DNA of 64,000 bases from Azolla caroliniana (Eukaryota > Polypodiophyta), in assembly GCA_043228905.1 (NCBI GenBank), contig JBHGNT010000014.1, positions 9,238,001 through 9,302,000 of the forward strand, read 5' to 3'. The translations under genes and the position numbers were made by a program. The notes under the pieces are model-generated. The model was not told where the DNA came from. It ran no database searches and saw only the letters and a list, made by a program, of their open reading frames with translations. Shown here in pieces: positions 51,278 through 63,600 of this stretch. Each line of letters opens with the position of its first letter. The first letter of the stretch is position 1.

Positions 51278-53110
51278 ATGGAACAAGTTTTGAACGTTGT
51301 TGGAGCAATCTCTCCGACCGAGACCTCTCAATTGCAATCCGCATCTCGCACACAAGCTGAGATCACTATTGAGCAATTGCTCACTACTACGTTGAATCAA
51401 TTGGCCGAAATGAGGCAGGCCAATATGGCATTGGAAAAGAAATTCCAAGAATTGACTATTGAGTCCAAGAAAGAAGGTGAGCCTTCTTTTGTAGTAATAC
51501 CATTCGAGGGGGATAAGAAAGAAAGAACCGAGGAGGCCATTAACACTTGGCTTGGTTGTTGGGAGTTTCACTTTGAGCTCCACCCCAAGCCTGATGCTGT
51601 AAAAATTGGTTATGTCGGTTGTGAGTTAGGTGGCCGAGCTGCTGCTTGCTGGCACGGCCTAAGGACAACAAAGAACTTACCCACAACTTGGGAAGGTTTC
51701 GTTCATATTTTTAAGAAACAGTTTTTGCAGCCACCTTCTCAAACTGAACAAGTGCAACACTTGCTCACATTGCTGAGTAAGCCATTTACCTCTCTCGAGG
51801 ATTATGTGCATCATGCTCAAACCCAAATCCAAAAATCGAGACTTAGGGGTGAGAAATGGTTTGTTGTGTGCTTTTTGAATGGTATTCCTAATGGGGATTA
51901 CCATTGGATTGTCCATGACAAGGACCCCACAACTTTTGAGGAAGCCGTCAACATTGTACTTCGGTACCATAGGACTTCCAAGAAAGACCACAATAAACCC
52001 GAGTTCGCCAAAACTCCGAATGTCAAGTTCATTGGGAAACGTAAGCAATCCAATGACACTCTTGACCACGACTCCAAGAAACCTAACCTCTTCTGTGCAT
52101 ATTGCAAGAAACGAGGCCACACAAAGGATACCTATCGTCGTCTTGAGAGGAAGTCAATAACCACCCCTCCTCAAGACAAATCTATGAGTCACACAGGTGA
52201 ATCTTTTGATGTTGTTAAAGTTCATAACAACCACTTAAGTTCATGTGAATGCACTTTTCCTTCACATTTACTTGGACCTAATGATTTACTCCGAGCAGTA
52301 GGGTATATCAATGGAACACAAACACATTTGTTGTTTGATTTCGGTAGTTCTCACAATTTTCTTAATGATCACTTTGTGCAGCAAATGGAACTCCACATAA
52401 ACTCAAGTGATCATATCTATCAAGTTCACATGGCAAATGGAAGCCTTGAATACATCAGTGGCATTGTTTTTCAACTGCCAATTCAAATAGATACGTATTT
52501 GGAGAAGCTTGACTTTCATGTTATGAAACTACAATCCGTAGATGTCATTTTAGGATACCCTTGGGTTTTTAATAAAAACCCTTCTTTGTCCATTGATTGG
52601 GTTAATCACTCAATGACATTTGAACTTAATAATTGTAAACATTTTATTCAATGTTCCAAACTTCCTTCTCGTTCACTTGTGTCTTCTAAATCTTTAAGTG
52701 AGTATTCTAGTTTATTAATTTATTCGTGTGTAATTGATCTTGGGCTTCAATTTTATTATTTTAATATTGACCCCACACCATTACCACATTATGAACAACG
52801 ATTGCTCGACTCTATTTTAGATGATTTTCAAGACGTGGTTCCTAACGAATTGTTGCTTACTTTACCACCAAAACATAATGTGGACCATCAAATTGAACTC
52901 ATCCCCGATGCTGCTCCTGTGAGCATTCCAGCTTACCGACTTAGTCGATTAGAAGAGGATGAGATATCTAAACAACTTAATGAATACTTGAGTATGGGCC
53001 ACATTAGGTATAGTAAATCACCTTGGGGTGCGCCAGTTCTATTAGTAAAGAAGAAGGAAGGTTCATGGCGGATGTGTATCAGTTATCACCGTTTGAATAA
53101 AATGATTTGA
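51278..53110 (+). pseudogene. Element H gag-protease-RT start
   Basis: ATG 51278 (MEQVLNVV). Gag with WLGCWEFHFELHP, CHC knuckle CAYCKKRGHTKDTY (last Cys replaced by Tyr), and protease LLFDFGSSHNFLN, where DSG has become DFG. VILGYPWVF follows, and the RT entry block SPWGAPVLLVKKKEGSWRMC. A TGA at 53108 follows LNKM; the next ~10 codons of RT are deleted. Confidence 0.85.
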
Positions 53111-53612
53111 TTGATCGTTTGCATGGGGCTCGATATTTTACGAAAATTGACTTACGAACATGTTATTATCAAATTCACATTGTCGAGGATGATATTCCTA
53201 AAACCTCTTGTTGTACGCGCTATGGCCATTATGAGTTTTTAGTCATGCCTTTTGGGTTGACTAATTCTCCAGCCACATTCCAACAAGCGATGAATGAAGT
53301 TTTCGAAATCAACTTGGTGATTTTGTTCTCATCTTCTTGGATGATATTTTTATATATAGTCGTACCTTGCAAGATCATGTTCAACATGTTCGATTTGTTT
53401 TGCGAAAGTTGTGTGACAACTCTTTCTATGCAAAACATTCAAAATGTGATTTTTTCCATAAATCTATTGTGTACCTAGGTCATTGAATTACGAAAAATGG
53501 TGTTGAAATTAAACCTTCTGGTATTGAAAAGGTTAAACTTTGGCCAATTCCTCGTAATATTCATGAACTGCGATCATTCTTAGGGATTGTTAGTTTACCT
53601 CGTACACAGAAT
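53107..53612 (+). pseudogene. Element H reverse transcriptase core
   Basis: [38 protein letters not shown], then a frameshift near 53308. The YxDD-like block ([10 protein letters not shown]) is readable in another frame at about 53333. The copy ends at LRSFLGI (53590) and is fused directly to integrase, so RNase H and the integrase zinc finger are missing. Confidence 0.82.
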
Positions 53613-54616
53613 GGTCATGATGCCATTTGGGTTGTCATTGACAGACTAACAAAATTGGCTAGATTTATTCCTACTAAAACCATGGTAACCGCTCAACAAT
53701 TGCCTTATCAATTTGTTGATGAGTTATTTCACTTTTATGGATTACCGATGGGTATTGTTAGTGATCCAGATTCCAAGTTTACTAGTGACTTGTGGACTCA
53801 AGTCTTTAAGAAACTAAAAACTACGTTGAGCATGAGTTCCGCAGATCATCCTCAGTTTGATGGACAAACTGAACAAGTTAATCAAATTATTGAGGACATG
53901 CTTCGAGCTTATGTTGCAAATACCTTCCTTTCTTAGAATTTGCCTATAATAGCTCTAAACATACATCCATTGGATATAGTCCTTTTATGTTGATGTATGG
54001 TTTTCAGCCATGTGCCCTAGTTGATGTCACGATTCATTGTGATACATTAGACAATACACGCAATTTTTTGCAAGACATGAACCAAATGTTGCATATTGCC
54101 AAAGAGAATGTCAAGACGGCTCAAGATCGTGCTCGATTTTATGCTGATCAGGATAGACATCCTCATGCATTTACTACTGGTACAAAAAAAAATTTGCATG
54201 TCCCTACTGACTCTATGTCATTCTCTATGGGCAAGTGTGCTAAGTTAGCCCCACGATATTGTGGCCCATTTGAAATCCTTAAGGAGGTTGGGTCATCTGC
54301 TTATCACCTTGCCTTACCCCGTAACGTTGGTATTCATCCTGTTTTTCACGTCAATCGTCTAAAACCATTTTTAGGCTTTGGTGATAACACCATCACAATC
54401 CAAGATCTTGTAACATTAGAGGATTTTTCTTACAAACCTCATGTTCCTGAACGAATTCTTGATTCTCCTACTAAACGTTTACGTTCTAAAGAGATTCGGC
54501 TATTCAAGATCAACTGGATGGATAAACCTATTGATGATGCCACATGGGAATGCGAGCATACTCTTAAGGCACAATTTCCTCACTTTATATTGCAAGTGTG
54601 CAATCTTTTGAAGTAG
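53613..54616 (+). pseudogene. Element H integrase
   Basis: IWVVIDRLTKLARFIP, GIVSDPDSKFTSDLW (D of D-D-E), SSADHPQFDGQTEQVN, a TAG near 53934, then 53987-54616 with YGFQP, the LAPRYCGPFEIL block, IHPVFHVNRLKPF and a chromodomain-like end (PERILDSPTKRLRSKEIRLFKINW...ATWE). Confidence 0.83.
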
Positions 54617-54623
54617 GGGAGTA

Positions 54624-55080
54624 TGTTATGTACACATAACGTTGGTGAGGGTAGGTCACTAATATTTACATTAGTGAAGGGTATGTTCACTAATGTTAAA
54701 AAGAGGACTAATGATTGGATAGATGGAATGATATGTGCATGCACTATCATGATTTGGACAACCAATGAATGGAGAGCCTTTTAGAAAGGTACATCTATTC
54801 TAGGGGCCTAGGAAAAGGTATAAATATGAGGCTTAGCTACCCTCATAAGGACATTACGTCGGAAGGTTGTTGTCTTAGACACCGATGGTGTAGGCTAGGC
54901 TTTTGTCTCGACGATCGTGTTTATCTCTTCCAAGGTATTAGTCATCCTAATATCCGGCGGTGTGGGACGTCGGTGGTAGGTTGGCTATGTGTAGATCATA
55001 GCTCAGGGGTGGTTGGGTGGGACGGGTTCTTCTATCCATTCTATTTTCCATCTTTTACTTTAGTTTGGTCTATTGATTAG
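54624..55080 (+). repeat. Element H 3' LTR (right end approximate)
   Basis: Follows the purine tract AGTAGGGGAG and begins TGTTATGTACAC. TATA GGTATAAATATG near 54816. The right end is not defined, because the microsatellite starts before any clear terminus. Confidence 0.6.
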
Positions 55081-55096
55081 TGATAAACTCTTAACA

Positions 55097-55734
55097 GTGG
55101 TGTGTGTGTGTGTGTGTATGTTCCATACATCATATATGTTTGGATGTGGTATGCATGTGTGTTGTTTGTTATGTTTGTATGTGATATGCATGTGTGTTGT
55201 GTGTTGTTTGTTATGCTTGTGTGTGTGTATGTATGCATGTGTGTATGTGTGTTATGTGTGTGTGTGTGTGTGTGTGTATGTACATATTGTGTTATGTGTG
55301 TAGATGTGTATGTATGTATGTGTTATACGTGTATATAGGTATTGTATGGATTATATTGCATATCTATATAGGTATGTGTGTATGTATGTACATATTGTAT
55401 TGTATTTTATTTAATTGCATTGTGTGTGTGTGTGTATGTATGTACATATTGTATTGTATTTTATTTAATTGCATTGTGTGTGTGTGTGTGTATGTATGTA
55501 CATATTGTGTTATGTGTGTATATGTGTATGTATGTATGTGTTATATGTGTATATAGGTATTGTATGGATTGTATTACATGTGTATATAGGTATGTGTGTA
55601 TTATGTACATATTTTATTTTATTTTATTTACTTGCATTTATTGTATGTATAGGATGTTATGGTGTGTGTGTGTATGTTTGTTCCATATAACATATATATG
55701 TGTCCATATGTGTATGTATATTCTACACACACAC

Positions 55735-55785
<51 letters not shown>

Positions 55786-55971
55786 TTATGTATGTATTGT
55801 ATTGTATTCCATGTGTATGTATGTATGTGTGTACATATTGTATTGTATATAAGTGTTATATGTGTAAATGTGTATGTATGTAAGTGTATATATTTGTATA
55901 TAGGTATGTGTGTATGTATGTACATATTGTATTCTATTGTATGTATGGCCTGTGTGTATGATTGTATATGT

Positions 55972-56022
<51 letters not shown>

Positions 56023-57222
56023 ATGTATGTATGTATACATGTACATGTGCGTGCGTGCGTGTGTCTATGAATTTATGTGTTGGTGTATGTATGTGTGCAT
56101 TATATATGTATGATGTTTGTACTTATGTGTACTTGTAAAATATTTTTAGTTTAGTTGTGGCAACGCAGACAGAGAATAATGGTGAGCAAAAGCGGCACGA
56201 CAAGGCCACAGTCCTCGACAAATCGAGACCCAAGGCGGCAAAACGAGGACAAAAGCAACTAGGGGAGAAGAGGCGATAGTGGCAATGAGGAGAGAAGAGG
56301 AGGAAGCAAAGGAGGAGGCAAAAATCTAAATTAACAAAACATGAATGTTTGAATGTTATGTTTAGTATGAATGTATGTTATGTATGAATGTGCACGTAAT
56401 GTATGCATGTATGAATGAATGAATATATATATGTAATGTATGCTTGCCTGAATAAACATGAATGAATGAATATATGAATCTACATATGTAATATGTAATG
56501 TATGTATATTTGTATGTGTGTGTGGATATTTGTTTGTAATATGTATGTATGTGTATGTATAATATATAAACAAACATATATACATATATATGTATGTATG
56601 TATGTATGTATGTGTATGTACATGTAGCAATGTATAAAAGACTATACATATGTCCATGTACGAATGTACATACGTGTGCATATGTCATGTATGTAATGTA
56701 TGTATGTTGTGTATGCATATATGCATATGCAGATGTACATGATTCAATGTGTATGGATGTGTGATTGTAATATGTGCATAATATCTATGTATATATATGT
56801 GTATGTATATGTAGCAATGTATAAATGAGTATATGTATGTCTATGTACAAATGTACATATGTGTATGCATATATCCATATGTAAGGTATGTGTATGTATA
56901 AAAGAATATATGTAGGTGTGTGTGTGTGTGTGTGTATTTATGCATATGTAATGTATATATATATATATATATATGTAATGTATGTATGTGTATGATTATA
57001 TATGACAATGTACATGATTCAATGTATATGAATGTGTGATTGTAATATATGCATATGCAATGTATGTACATTGTATGTACATGCATGAATGTACATGTGT
57101 ATATATGTAATATGTAATGTAATTATGTATGTATGTTTATATGTGTAACAGTGTATGCATATATGCATACATGAGTGTGTAGATGTTTGTTTGTAATATT
57201 TATGTATGTGTATGTATATATG
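55097..57222. repeat. ~2.1-kb TG/TATG microsatellite tract
   Basis: Long alternating TG, TATG, TACA and TGTA motifs with pure (TG)n runs at about 55103-55116, 55255-55277, 55733-55780 and 55972-56020. A non-repetitive purine-rich island sits at 56150-56335. Reading frames across it (Cys-Val or Thr-His repeats) are artefacts. The tract abuts the Gypsy-3 LTR. Confidence 0.92.
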
Positions 57223-57679
57223 TGTCAGAGCCAAAGTTAGGAACGAGTTTTAAAATGAAGAAGAGAATGAGAAGCGAAAAATATGAGCGAGATAATAAGA
57301 ATTTGATAATGTATTAACAACGAGAGCAATGTTTACAAGAATATGCCGAAGACTGGCGTTGAACCAAAATGGTTCATCAATAGTCAAATACATGTTTATA
57401 TAGCATGGTTTGGCTATGTGCATGCTCGCCACCTCATAGGCACGCATGATCGCCACTTGCCAATTATGCAAGCATGCCCATTGGCAATCATGTGTTAGCC
57501 TATGCAAGGCGGCGACATTTCAATAATAATATTATTTGTATTTCCTATTGATATAATAGAATTTATTATTTAATATATACAATATGATGTATCCTAATGG
57601 ATGGGGTTGTATGCCTTCTTTCAGGAGGTCATGGGTTCTAATCACCATAAAGCTTATTGGGTTTGGTATACACATGACA
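57223..57679 (-). repeat. Gypsy-3 3' LTR
   Basis: 457 bp. In element orientation it starts TGTCATGTGT and ends CTCTGACA. TATA CTATATAAAC near 57398, then TTTTGGTTCAACGCCAG (57368-57352), the same transcript start pattern as Gypsy-1. Confidence 0.82.
57589..57648 (+). other. tRNA-like module, Gypsy-3 LTR
   Basis: TATCCTAATGGATGG (GG at 57599-57600), then GGTTCTAATCAC from 57634 (spacing 35). CCT...AGG can form the anticodon-like stem. Antisense to the element, about 35 bp from its LTR edge, as in Gypsy-1 and Gypsy-2. Confidence 0.6.
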
Positions 57680-60600
57680 CCATTCCCCTCCTTTGACGAC
57701 GAGTTCTACGAGTCGTAATGCATGAATTCGGACTTGGCTTATCTGGATGTTGGCAACGAAATTCAGCCACCAAGTTAGAGGCATTATCAAGGTTCTCAGT
57801 TGGCTCCTAGGTACAATCATTTGGTGTATATCCTAACAAATCCACGAGATAATAAAGGTTTTTACGTATTATCTTGGAGTCCAAAATAGCTTTAACTTCA
57901 AATTCTGGGCCATCATCATGTTGAACTGGAGGTGGGGGTAAAACAACCCGATTTGGAATGGAACTACCAATGTAGGGTTCCAACAATGAAACATGAAATA
58001 CCGGATGTAGATGCATCTGTGGAGTAGATCAAGGTGGAATGCAACATCATTAATCTAATTGGAGATAATGAATGGACCAAGTCGTTGATAATCCAACTTG
58101 TCACAAGGTATAGTAGTCTTCACATTACGTCGTAGTAACCAGACCCGAACCCCAATTCGAAACTTCGGTTCCTTTGGTGAAGAGTCGAGACAGTGACAAT
58201 CTGTGGCTTTTTTTTGTGTGTGTCTTGAGCAGTTTGCAAATGTTGAGAAAGTGCAACATGCACATCTTGGAGTTGACGCAAACGATCTTCAAGAACATGA
58301 TTTTTTGAGATTTCTGGATGTGCCATCATTGTCCAACAATGATGATATCCTATGTTTGCAAAAAATGGAGTATACCCTGTTGAGGAATGAACTGAATTAT
58401 TGTATGTAAACTCTGCAAAGTGCAAAAAATCCACCCAATCATCCTGTTGGTAATTGATGAAACACCGAAGATATTGCTCTAATGTTTGATTCGTCCGCTC
58501 GGTTTGACCGTCACTTTGTGGATGATAGCTTGACGAAATTTTACAGGAAATTTTGAGCATCTCAAGGAAGTGTTTCTAGAATTTTGAGATGAATTGTGGG
58601 CCACGATCACTAATGATGTCATTTGGAAGACTGTGAAGCCGAAATACTTCTTTCATAATGATGTCTACAGTTTCTTTACTGTTGATGGTTTTCGTGCATG
58701 GAAGAAAATGCGCCATCTTTGTGAATCGATCTACTATAGTGAGAATAACATCAAAACTCTTCGAAATTGGAAGACCTGTAATAAAATCAATCGAGATGGA
58801 TTTCCACAGACCAATAGGAACTGGCAATGGTTGTAATAACCCATATGGTCGATGCCGTGGAATCTTTGACCGACAACACACATCACAACTACGAACATAA
58901 TCTTCAACAAACACTCGAAGGTGAGGCCACCAATAGTTTCGAGAAACTAGCTCCAAGTTTTGTGGATTCCAAACTGCCTGGCCATTGGGTTGTCGTGACA
59001 ATATTGCATTACTTGAAGTCGAGATGAACCATTTGGGACATACAAAAGAGTGTTGCGAAAAAGTAAACCATTATCCCATTTAAATTGGTTATAACCTTTA
59101 CGAGGATTCTTGGAGCTTGACGAAGAAGCGCGATCTGAAATTATCTGATTCAACACATCTTGAGCAAATTCATCAGAAATGATATTTGTTCGGATTGAAT
59201 CAAGAAGACTAGAATCTTCAAATGCTTGAGAGGCATTAATAGTTAATAGTCGTAACCGATTAGACCCCAAGATGATTTGTTTTTTATGATCAAATGTGGG
59301 CTCTCCTCATTGTGGAGCCAAATAAGATCGTCGTGAGAGAGCATCTGCCTTTCCTTGTTGTACTCTTGAGCGATATGTGATGACGAAGTCAAAATGCGTT
59401 AGAAACTGTGCCCAACGAGCTTGGCGGCAACTCAAGACTCTAGCACTTTGAAAGTATGTGAGGTTTTTATGATCATTGTAAACAATGATTTGGTGGGGAG
59501 AACCTTCTAAGAAATGACTCAACTATTCAAACACCTCTATAATGGCTAGAAGCTCTTTGTCATGAATCTCCTAATTGATCTCTGCGGCTTCAAATTTGTG
59601 TGAATGGAAAGCAATTGGATGTAGCTTCCCATCATCTCCTGTCTGTGACAAGATACTTACTAGTGCAAAATCAGACGCATCCACCTCAATGATAAACGGT
59701 TTTTCAAGGTCAACATGAAGTAGAATTGGAGCAGAAGATAATGCACTCTTTAGGCTTTCAAAAGCTTTGGTTGCACTAGAACTCCATGTGAATGACTTGT
59801 TCTTTCGTGTAAGCTCTGTGAGAGGCATCACAATGTTTGAATAATTCTTGATAAATTTGCGGTAAAAATTCACAAATCCTAAGAAACATTGAACAACACG
59901 CACTAAACGAGGTGGTTGTCAGTTTAGAATTGTGTGAACCTTAGATGGATCCATAGATATACCTTGTTGTGAAACCGCATACCCCAGAAACTCCATGTGG
60001 TTTTGATCAAAGCTACATTTCTCAAGTTTGGCATAGAGGCCATATTCTCGTAGGCGTTGGAAGACTTGGCAGACATGTATGTCATGCTCTTCTTGAGTTT
60101 TCGAGTAGATCAAGATTTCATCAAGATATACTATGGTGAATGAATCCAAAAAATCGTGGAAAATATCATTCGCCATGTGTTGAAAAACCGCGGGTGCATT
60201 CGTGAGACCAAAAGGCATAACTGTGTACTCGAAATGTCCATATCGAGTACGGAATGTTGTCTTCCATTCATCTCCTGGACGTATCCGAACAAGGTTATAT
60301 GCACCTCGAAGATCTAGCTTCGTGAAAACTTTCGCTCCACTAAGACGCTATAGTAAACTCGAAATCAAGGGTAGAGCATATCTATTTCGAACCTCGATTT
60401 TGTTTAGCATATCTATTTCCGAGGTTGTAGATCGATAGGACAATCATAAGGTCGATGGTCTGGGAGAGAACTAACTTTAGCTTTGTTGAAGATGTCTTCA
60501 AAATCCAAGTACTTGGTAGGGAGGGGAGTACCTGCCCCTTGTGAGCTAGAGGATGGGTTTGCTATTACTGCAAAGACAAACATTTCATTTTTTTGCCCGT

Positions 60601-61146
60601 CTTCTCGTAATTTTTGTAGAGAGATGGGCGAGATTTGGTGAGGTTTTGAATCTTGGTTGGTAGTAACAAGGCAGCTGGATTCAGGTTTCTGTTGGATATC
60701 ATTGATTGTTTGATTTCTCCAGTCAATTTCAGGATTATGAAGTTCAAACCAAGGCAAACCAATGATAACCGGATGCTCAAGGCTACTAATTATATTGAAG
60801 GAAATCATACAAGCAAAGCTACCAAGAACTACTTAAATTGGCTCAGATTCTTCAACTATATTCTCGGATGAAATAGGGTGACCATCAATGACTACAACAG
60901 ATGCAGGGCAAGGGAGGTTTTTCAATAGGATTTTCTCGGATAAAGAAAATTCTTTGTCCGTAAAACAAGAGTTGGCTCTTGAATCTAAGAGAGCAGAGGC
61001 AAGAACTCGATGACACCTAGAAGTGCTAAGCTCAACTTGTGTTGAAAAAACTCTGCTAACATGATTCGATAAAATGGAACCACTACTTGGGGTTGACTTT
61101 ATGTATTCAGGATTGTCCAACCAATGGCTTCGATTTTGGTTGGACT
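57680..61146 (-). pseudogene. Gypsy-3 pol
   Basis: From the right: protease with LLDSRANSCF (61000-60970; Gly of DSGA mutated to Arg) and PVIIGLPWFELHNPEIDW. A deletion at about 60400 removes the first part of RT. Then RT with IVYLDE (60140; second catalytic Asp changed to Glu), RNase H with [11 protein letters not shown], integrase zinc finger (CDVCCRSKIPRH), core DFITGLP, SDRGPQF and DGQTERTN, and the remnant chromodomain (EFEVKAILDSKIIRKN). At least six frame breaks. Confidence 0.88.
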
Positions 61147-62160
61147 TATTCGTTTAATATTTCATCAAGTTGACTCAAGACTTCAAAACTATTGGACTGA
61201 CCATGACATGTGGGACTACTAGGGCTAGACGATTTAACTAGAAAATTGGAATGAAGATTCTCACTAATACTTACTTGATTTACTTGTCATTTTGGCCTAT
61301 GTGGGCATGTGATCATGATGTGTCCAGGACCACCACAATACAAACATAGATAGTTTGCTCGACGTCTTTGCTTCTCAGCTTTAGATAAAGGCCCTCAACG
61401 ACGTGTTACATCGATCTCCATTGGACTCGGACCACCTGATGGAATCAGGTGTGAAGTTTGGGTAGTGCTCGTAGGTGTCGAGGCTACTATCGAAGCATAT
61501 GTTTGATCCATTCTTGGTTGTGACATTAATTGACGCTCCGAACGTCGCTCGAATAAGTGGTTGTCACATCGCACTGCACGACTTATCGCTTTTGTAAGTG
61601 ATCTTCGATCTTCATGAAAAGGTAATAGCAAATCCTTTACAACATTTCTTAGTCCATAGAGAAATTGATCCATTAGGGCTTCTTCATCCCACGGAATATC
61701 ACAAGCTAGGAGGCAGAAATTTGTGGCATAGGCAGAGGCAGGACGGTCCCCTTGACGTAGTCCTCGAATCTTGTTAATCATTGTTCTAACACTATCAATG
61801 TCTCCAAAGTTTCCTTGAATTTCTCTAATAAAACCTTCGAATTCTTGGAGAAGAGGACACTTCTTTTCTAGCAGTGGTGCAAACCACGCTAATGCAGTTC
61901 CTGTTAAGAGGGTCCCAACTAGTCCAACTTGAGCTGCATCAGTCAGATACCAATTAGGGTGCATATGAATTACTAGACGTACTTGGTTTAGAAACCCTCG
62001 AAACTGTGATTGATTACCATCGAACTTCCGAGGTAAACAAATCTTCGGTTCTTTCGGAGAGGTTTATTGCGTTGAAGGTTGTTGATGAAGAGACCGCAAT
62101 GTTGTTTCGAGTTGCAATACACGTGTCGATAACTCATCATATTGTTGTGCCTTTTCTATG
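61147..62160 (-). pseudogene. Gypsy-3 gag (N-terminus missing)
   Basis: Related to Gypsy-1 gag: VGLVGTLL...ALAWFAPLLE, RQGDRPASAYA and RAVRCDNHLFERRSERQ, with a knuckle remnant near 61300-61340 after a stop. At its end the minus strand reads A TTA AAC (61158-61152), then GAA TAA, the same frameshift layout as Gypsy-1. The N-terminus is cut at 62160 by the Copia I LTR. Confidence 0.85.
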
Positions 62161-62605
62161 TGTTGAGATACAAGCTCAACATTGGCCGGATCGGTTGTGC
62201 AAGCCGACAACCGGATCGGTTGGGATCAATCGGTTAGGCCAGACCAGTGCGAGAACTGGATGCGTAAACTGGTGCGCAGACCGGTACGCAACGAGAAGCC
62301 GTAGTGGTGCATAAACCGCGAGGCCGTTGGGAAGATATTCCGTGGAGGAATACATTTTGGGAGTTAGTGTAGAGCTCACTTATGAGCATTGAAGTACGTA
62401 TCAGTACTTCTGTCAGTCCGTATGGACTTGTATAAAAAGTGCTCACTGAGCACATCCTATGTACAGATTGAGTATTATTTTGTAATCGAGTTTCTGTGTA
62501 TTCTCTCTTTGTCTCTCCCGCGTACTGTTTACATTCAAGCTCTTTATTAAACCTACGTGTTTTCTGTGTTTGGTTTCTACTTGCTTCCGCACATAATCTT
62601 TCACA
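62161..62605 (+). repeat. Copia I 5' LTR
   Basis: 445 bp, starting TGTTGAGATACAAGCTCAAC and ending CTTTCACA right before the primer site. The first 21 bp can fold into a hairpin (TGTTGAG/CTCAACA). ACCGGATCGGTT repeats lie at 62180-62230, and TATA TATAAAAAG near 62431. Confidence 0.8.
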
Positions 62606-62617
62606 TGGTATCAGAGC
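62606..62617 (+). promoter_or_regulatory. Initiator tRNA-Met primer-binding site, Copia I
   Basis: TGGTATCAGAGC immediately after the LTR. Confidence 0.9.
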
Positions 62618-62689
62618 GCGAGGGTTGAGAACCTCTGCAGCCAACATAGCTTGAAAAGAAAAACCAACCAAGAAGAATAGGTAAAACCG

Positions 62690-63600
62690 ATGGATATAGG
62701 CATGGCTACCTCGCTTCCGACGGAGAAGCTCAACAGAAACAACTATGCATCTTGGTCCTATAAGATGCACCAGTACCTGCTCGGGCTTGGTTACTGGAGC
62801 TATCTCGACGGAGCAAATGACACAGCACCCGAATCAACACACAAAGATTTCCCGGTGTGAGAACAGTCGGCTAGCAGAGTACTATACTGCTTTGCGTCTT
62901 GTGTGGGCAGACAGCTCCTAAGCTACATTCCGGATGCAAAAATACCGAAGGATGCTTGGGGAAATCTGAAGAAGATTTTCGCCGCAAGCACTACAGCCAG
63001 GAAGCTTCAACTCTGACAGGAGCTGAGCAACCTACGACAACGCGACTTGTCGGTGACCGATTACACCTCGAAGATCAAAGATATATGTGATTCTTTAGCC
63101 TCCATCGATTTCAACGTCGAGGAAGGCAAGATGGTACAGATCTGTCTTGGGGGACTGGCATCGAAGTTCGGAGCATTCCGAACTGCTGTGTGTACACGGG
63201 AGAATACATCGTCATTTTTTGACCTACAGTCGATGCTCCTTATAGAGGAAAACCATGCGGGTGCGTCGACGAGCACGCAAGCCGACAGCAAGATGTTGTA
63301 CACGGGGGGAGATAAGCCCCGTGGTCATGGCGGACGAGGAAAGTCAGTGCGCAATGGAGGCGGCCGACAGGATCAAGGAAGAAGGCACCGAATGATATCG
63401 ACAACAATTCCAGACTCTCCGAAAACAAGGGAAGTCGAGGCGACGAGAACCGGCATGGGAAATTCGTCGTGGAATGCTGGTACTGTGGCAAGAAAGGCCA
63501 CAAGGAGAGCGAGTGCTGGAAAATGTGCGCCGATTCGGAGAGAACCGGGTCCGAATTAGGTTCCGGACAGATCGACAAGGGTAATTGGCAGTGATCACAC
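62690..63600 (+). pseudogene. Copia I gag
   Basis: Start ATG 62690. Gag is nearly full length and includes the capsid part that Copia-1 has lost. TGA stops are at about 62857 and 63015. DYTSKIKDICDSLASID and ENTSSFFDLQSMLLIEENH follow, then a frameshift near 63395 before the knuckle CWYCGKKGHKESEC (about 63478). Confidence 0.85.

Larger units (their letters stand above)
51278..55080 (+). mobile_element. Element H: plant-type chromovirus, internally deleted
   Basis: Gag-protease-partial RT-integrase, then a 3' LTR from 54624. The 5' LTR is not seen. RT signature [18 protein letters not shown] is the usual plant chromovirus type. RNase H is deleted. Confidence 0.8.
57223..62160 (-). mobile_element. 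Gypsy-3: decayed chromovirus related to Gypsy-1
   Basis: 3' LTR 57223-57679, pol and gag on the minus strand. The 5' LTR and leader are missing because the Copia I LTR starts at 62161 inside gag. Pol has the Gypsy-1 architecture but many stops, frameshifts and a deletion at the start of RT. Confidence 0.88.

Noticed and set aside
55073-57234. Frames encoding Cys-Val or Thr-His repeats
   Set aside because: Direct translation of TG/TATG microsatellite.
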